Source: Streptomyces tsukubensis (GTDB lineage Bacteria > Actinomycetota > Actinomycetes > Streptomycetales > Streptomycetaceae). From it: a DNA stretch of 64,000 nt. Shown one piece after another: positions 60,799 through 64,000 of the stretch (within the stretch, counting starts at the first letter, position 1; the number at the start of each line of letters is the position of its first letter). The position numbers were made by a program, and so were the translations under genes. The DNA lies in the NCBI RefSeq assembly GCF_009296025.1, contig NZ_CP045178.1, forward strand, positions 4,712,001 to 4,776,000, in the 5' to 3' direction. Under the pieces are notes generated by a model that was not told the DNA's origin, made no database searches, and saw nothing but the letters and a program-made list of their open reading frames with translations.

Positions 60799-63700
60799 TC
60801 CTTGCCGTCCAGGAACTCGGCGATGCGCGGCCACAGTTCCGGCCAGTCCTCGCCCGCGTGCTCGTTGTCGTGGCCCAGGCCGGGGACGGTCACCAGGCGG
60901 GCTGCGAGGCCGAGTTGGGTCGCCCGCTCCGCCAGCTCCTCCGCCTGCGCCACGGGTACGACCTCGTCGGCGTCACCGTGGATCACGAACAGGGGTGTCC
61001 TGACCGTCTCCAGGGAGTGCAGGGGCTGCCGTCGCGGGTCCGCGAAGTAGGCGCGGATCTCCTCGGCGCTGACGTCGGCGTGGGCCGGCAGCAAGGTGCC
61101 GGGGTCCGACGTCTCCGCCTCCACCAGCCGCGCCGGGTCGTACAGGCCCATGATGAGCACCGCGCGCTGCCACAGTTCCGGTTCGCGCGACAGTGCCAGG
61201 AGGGCGGAGTACGCGCCCCTGCTCGTGCCCAGGACGTTCAGGCGGGTGGCGTCGATCTGCGGGAGGTCGGCCAGGTACCGCGCCGCCGCCACCACGTCGT
61301 CGATGTCGCCGCCGCCCATCTCGCCCCGCGCCGCGTACTCGTCGCCGTGGCCGGGGGCCCCGCGCTGGTCCACCGTGAGCACGGCGAATCCTGCGGCGTG
61401 CAGCGGCGCGTGTTCGCTGACGCCCGCGTACCTGCCCTTGTCGTCGAGCGCGCCGCCCGCGCCCGACGTGCACACGACCACCGCCGGGTGGGGGCCGGGG
61501 CCCGCGGGCACGCTGAGGTGGCCGTGGACGGTGAGGCCGTCGGCCGAGGGGAAGGTGTGCGCGGAGAGGCGTTCCCGCGGGCGGAAGGTGTCCGCGGGTT
61601 CCTTGTCCAGCTCCTCCGCCAGCAACGCGGCCAGCCGGTCGACCGACAGGTCGCGCAGGAGCCGTACGGCCGGGACCGACACCCCGAGGTTGTTCTGGAG
61701 GAGCACCCGCAGCTCGACGCCGATCAGCGAGTCGATGTCCACTGTCCGCTGGTCGCGGAGTTGCTCCTCGGAGAGGCCCGTCACCCGGTGCAGCAGGGGT
61801 ACGAGGAGTTCGGCGAGGAGGTGCAGGCGTTCGTCGCCCGTCACCTGGCGCAGGCGACGTGACACCGACGCCTCGCCCTCGCTGTCCGCGTCACTCTCCG
61901 GCACCAGCGAACGGAAGGCGGGCAGGGGCGCCAACTGCGGGTTGGCCTGTGCCCAGCGCCGCCAGTCGACGTTGGCCACCGACGCCTCGACGGGGCGGGT
62001 GCGGAGCAGGGTCGCCAGTTCCTCCGCCAACTGCGCCGGTATCAGGCCGACGTGGCCGTTGCGGCGCAGGATGTTCCCGACCGTGCCGCCCCGGCTGACC
62101 GCCACACCCACCGCGTCGATCATTCCCCAGCCCACGCTGGTCGCGGGCAGCCCGCGCGCGTGCCGGTGGCGGGCCAGGCCGTTCAGGAACTCGTTGGCGG
62201 TCGCGTAGGCGCCCGCCGCCGCCGCGCCGAGCTGCGCGGCGATCGAGGAGAAGAGCAGGAAGAAGTCGAGACCGTCGTCGCCCTGCGTCTGGAGGTGCAG
62301 GTTCCAGGCGCCGTCCGCCTTCGGACGGGTCGCCGTGAGGAGCCGCTCCGGGTCCGTGTCCGCGAGTACCACGTCGTCGAAGTCCGCCGCCGCGTGCACG
62401 ATTCCGCGCAGGGGCGGGAGTTCGGCGCGTATCTGCGTGAACAGGTCCGCGACCGTGGTGGAGTCGGCGATGTCGGCCTTCTCGACGCGTACGTCGACGC
62501 CCCGCGCCGTCAGGTCACCCACCACCCGCTCGGCCTCTTCTGTGGCTATGCCGCTGCGGCCCAGGAGGACCAGGTGGCGTGCGCCCTGGCCCGCGAGCCA
62601 CGCTGCGACGACCAGACCGAGGCCGCCGAGACCGCCGGTGATCAGGTACGTGCCGTCGGGGCGGACGATCGCGTCGGGCCGGGCGGCCGCGTCGGCACCC
62701 GAACCCGAGGCCGGGGAGGCCGATTCGGCACCCGAACCGGCGGCCGGGGCGGCCGATTCGGCGGCCGGGGCGGCTCCGGCCGGGGCGGACTCGGCCGTCG
62801 CCGTCGCCGTCGCCGCGATGGCGGCCAGCGACGTGGCCGGTACCGTCACCGACTCCCGAGCCACGCTCACGACCGTCTTCCCGACGCGGTCGCGGCCCGC
62901 CATCGACCTGAACGCCTCGTCCACCTGCCCTGCGGCCACCGAGGTGACCGGCGGCAGCTCGAACTCGCCCCGCTCGCACAGCTCGGCCATCTCGCGCATG
63001 CACGCCTGGACGGCCTTGGGGTCGAGCAGCATCATCCGGTCGTAGTCGAACGCGTGGAACGACAGCGCCCGGTGGAAGTGCGTCAGCCGCAGCGCGTGGT
63101 CCGCTGCGATGTCCGCCTTGCCCAGCTCCACGAACCGGCCGAACGAGCGCAGCAGGCCCAGGCTCTTCTGCAACATCTCGCCGGCGAGGGCGTTGACGAC
63201 CACATCCACGCCCTCGCCGTCGGTCATGCGCAGGATGTCGTCGGCGAAGGAGGTCGAACGCGAGTCGGCCACGCCCGCCACGCCCTCGCCGCGCAGGAAC
63301 TCCCTGCGTTCCTCGTTGCCCGCCGTCGCGTAGACCTCGGCGCCCAGCGTCTTCGCGATACGTACCGCCGCCAGGCCCACGCCACCCGTCGCCGAGTGGA
63401 TCAGTACCCGCTCCCCGGCGCGTACCCCTGCCAGCCGTACGAGCGACTGGTGCGCGGTGACCACCGGCAGCAGGGAAGCGGCCTCGGCGAGCGACAGCGT
63501 CGACGGCTTCTTGACCACGCGTACGGCGTCGACGGTCACGTGGGAGGCGAACAGGTCCCTGGCGTGCACGAAGACCTCGTCGCCCACGCGCGGGGCCGCG
63601 CCCGAGCCCTCTCCCGGCCCCGAGTCCGCGCCCGAGTCCGCTTCGCCGACCCGGACCACGGTGCCCGAGCATTCGAGGCCGAGGGTGTCCTGCGAGTAGC

Positions 63701-64000
63701 TGCCCTCCCTCGCCGCCGCGGCCAGCAGCCCGGTGGCCTTCAGTACGTCCTTGAAGTTGAGGCCCACATGGGAGACCTCCACCTCGACCTCGCCCCTGCC
63801 GGGCGCACGGCGGGCCGCCGCCGTGAAGCGCAGGCCCTCAGGGCCTGTGCCGTCGTAGCCGAGGTGTACCGGTGTCCGGTCGGTGGTCACCGTCACGTGG
63901 TGCAGCGGCGAGCGGTCGCCCGCGTGCTCAAGTCGGCGTACGTAACGGTCCGCCCCGCGCAGCGCCACCTCGTCCAGGCCGTCGTGGGCCAGCTCGTCCA
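60795..64000 (-). CDS. Type I PKS C-terminal part, ER-KR-ACP-hydrolase (partial, 5' end outside window)
   Basis: About 1068 visible residues of a PKS that continues past 64000. The ER domain has LGLECSGTVV and the NADPH loop HSATGGVGLAAVRIA. The KR has ITGGLGGLGLV and the active-site FSSIAAQLG...YATAN. The ACP has VDIDSLIGVEL with the Ser for phosphopantetheine. An extra C-terminal alpha/beta hydrolase of S9-peptidase type follows, with GTSRGA as nucleophile, a DADEVVP Asp and a GHDNEH His. ER and KR both imply a reduced chain. In-frame Ala/Ser-rich repeats join ER and KR (about 62690-62790). The hydrolase at the end of a PKS, instead of a normal TE, is unusual. Confidence 0.92.
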   Translation of the reverse strand, partial: DELAHDGLDEVALRGADRYVRRLEHAGDRSPLHHVTVTTDRTPVHLGYDGTGPEGLRFTAAARRAPGRGEVEVEVSHVGLNFKDVLKATGLLAAAAREGSYSQDTLGLECSGTVVRVGEADSGADSGPGEGSGAAPRVGDEVFVHARDLFASHVTVDAVRVVKKPSTLSLAEAASLLPVVTAHQSLVRLAGVRAGERVLIHSATGGVGLAAVRIAKTLGAEVYATAGNEERREFLRGEGVAGVADSRSTSFADDILRMTDGEGVDVVVNALAGEMLQKSLGLLRSFGRFVELGKADIAADHALRLTHFHRALSFHAFDYDRMMLLDPKAVQACMREMAELCERGEFELPPVTSVAAGQVDEAFRSMAGRDRVGKTVVSVARESVTVPATSLAAIAATATATAESAPAGAAPAAESAAPAAGSGAESASPASGSGADAAARPDAIVRPDGTYLITGGLGGLGLVVAAWLAGQGARHLVLLGRSGIATEEAERVVGDLTARGVDVRVEKADIADSTTVADLFTQIRAELPPLRGIVHAAADFDDVVLADTDPERLLTATRPKADGAWNLHLQTQGDDGLDFFLLFSSIAAQLGAAAAGAYATANEFLNGLARHRHARGLPATSVGWGMIDAVGVAVSRGGTVGNILRRNGHVGLIPAQLAEELATLLRTRPVEASVANVDWRRWAQANPQLAPLPAFRSLVPESDADSEGEASVSRRLRQVTGDERLHLLAELLVPLLHRVTGLSEEQLRDQRTVDIDSLIGVELRVLLQNNLGVSVPAVRLLRDLSVDRLAALLAEELDKEPADTFRPRERLSAHTFPSADGLTVHGHLSVPAGPGPHPAVVVCTSGAGGALDDKGRYAGVSEHAPLHAAGFAVLTVDQRGAPGHGDEYAARGEMGGGDIDDVVAAARYLADLPQIDATRLNVLGTSRGAYSALLALSREPELWQRAVLIMGLYDPARLVEAETSDPGTLLPAHADVSAEEIRAYFADPRRQPLHSLETVRTPLFVIHGDADEVVPVAQAEELAERATQLGLAARLVTVPGLGHDNEHAGEDWPELWPRIAEFLDGKE

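Overview
The window is high-GC DNA with the codon use, short 4-bp ATGA/GTGA gene overlaps, GTG starts and regulator families (MmyB-like, TetR, XRE/DUF397, SpoIIE-type phosphatase, NB-ARC) of a Streptomyces or close actinomycete. It looks like an accessory stretch of chromosome rich in secondary metabolism. No rRNA, tRNA, CRISPR array or intact insertion sequence was seen.

Region A (1-10208). A type II thioesterase, cut by the window start, faces an MmyB-like regulator whose codon 7 is TTA (likely bldA control). A metallo-beta-lactamase-fold hydrolase and a 14-TM drug exporter follow. Next comes a compact set: an AvrD-like protein, a P-loop NTPase, a KASIII (FabH-like) enzyme, a free acyl carrier protein, a HAD phosphatase and a second NTPase related to the first. 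AvrD makes syringolide-type lactones in Pseudomonas, so this set could make a syringolide- or butyrolactone-like small molecule. An ISL3 transposase scrap marks its right edge.

Region B (10745-16528). An ABC-F ATPase (possible antibiotic resistance), a TetR/quinone-oxidoreductase divergent pair and an alpha/beta hydrolase/TetR divergent pair, each pair with palindromic operators between the genes.

Region C (16529-32223). A promoter with a possible DasR-like site precedes a run of a PhyH dioxygenase, a GT4 glycosyltransferase, an unknown protein, a GT2 glycosyltransferase, a fused MBL-Rieske protein and an MFS exporter. On the other strand are an NB-ARC/TPR protein, a GT-B-like protein and a nucleotidyltransferase. 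A glycopeptide-type glycosyltransferase follows on the plus strand. The region looks like sugar-modification chemistry of unknown product.

Region D (32224-48708). A strong promoter precedes an NRPS (C-A-T-TE), an overlapping NRPS-PKS hybrid (A-T-C-A-T-KS-KR-ACP-TE, with no acyltransferase) and a TauD-like dioxygenase. My reading of the A-domain codes suggests an Ile-like and a Pro-like residue in the hybrid.

Region E (48709-58770). Mostly regulatory and housekeeping-like genes: hydrolase/TetR, a TPR regulator without a visible HTH, an ABC exporter, a SpoIIE-type phosphatase, an XRE/DUF397 pair, two paralogous small proteins, a small secreted protein and a methyltransferase.

Region F (58771-64000). 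A Baeyer-Villiger-type flavin monooxygenase overlaps the end of a type I PKS (ER-KR-ACP-hydrolase) that runs off the window.

A window-wide peculiarity is the many short tandem repeats (7-26 bp). They lie both just upstream of start codons and, in frame, inside the megasynthases.
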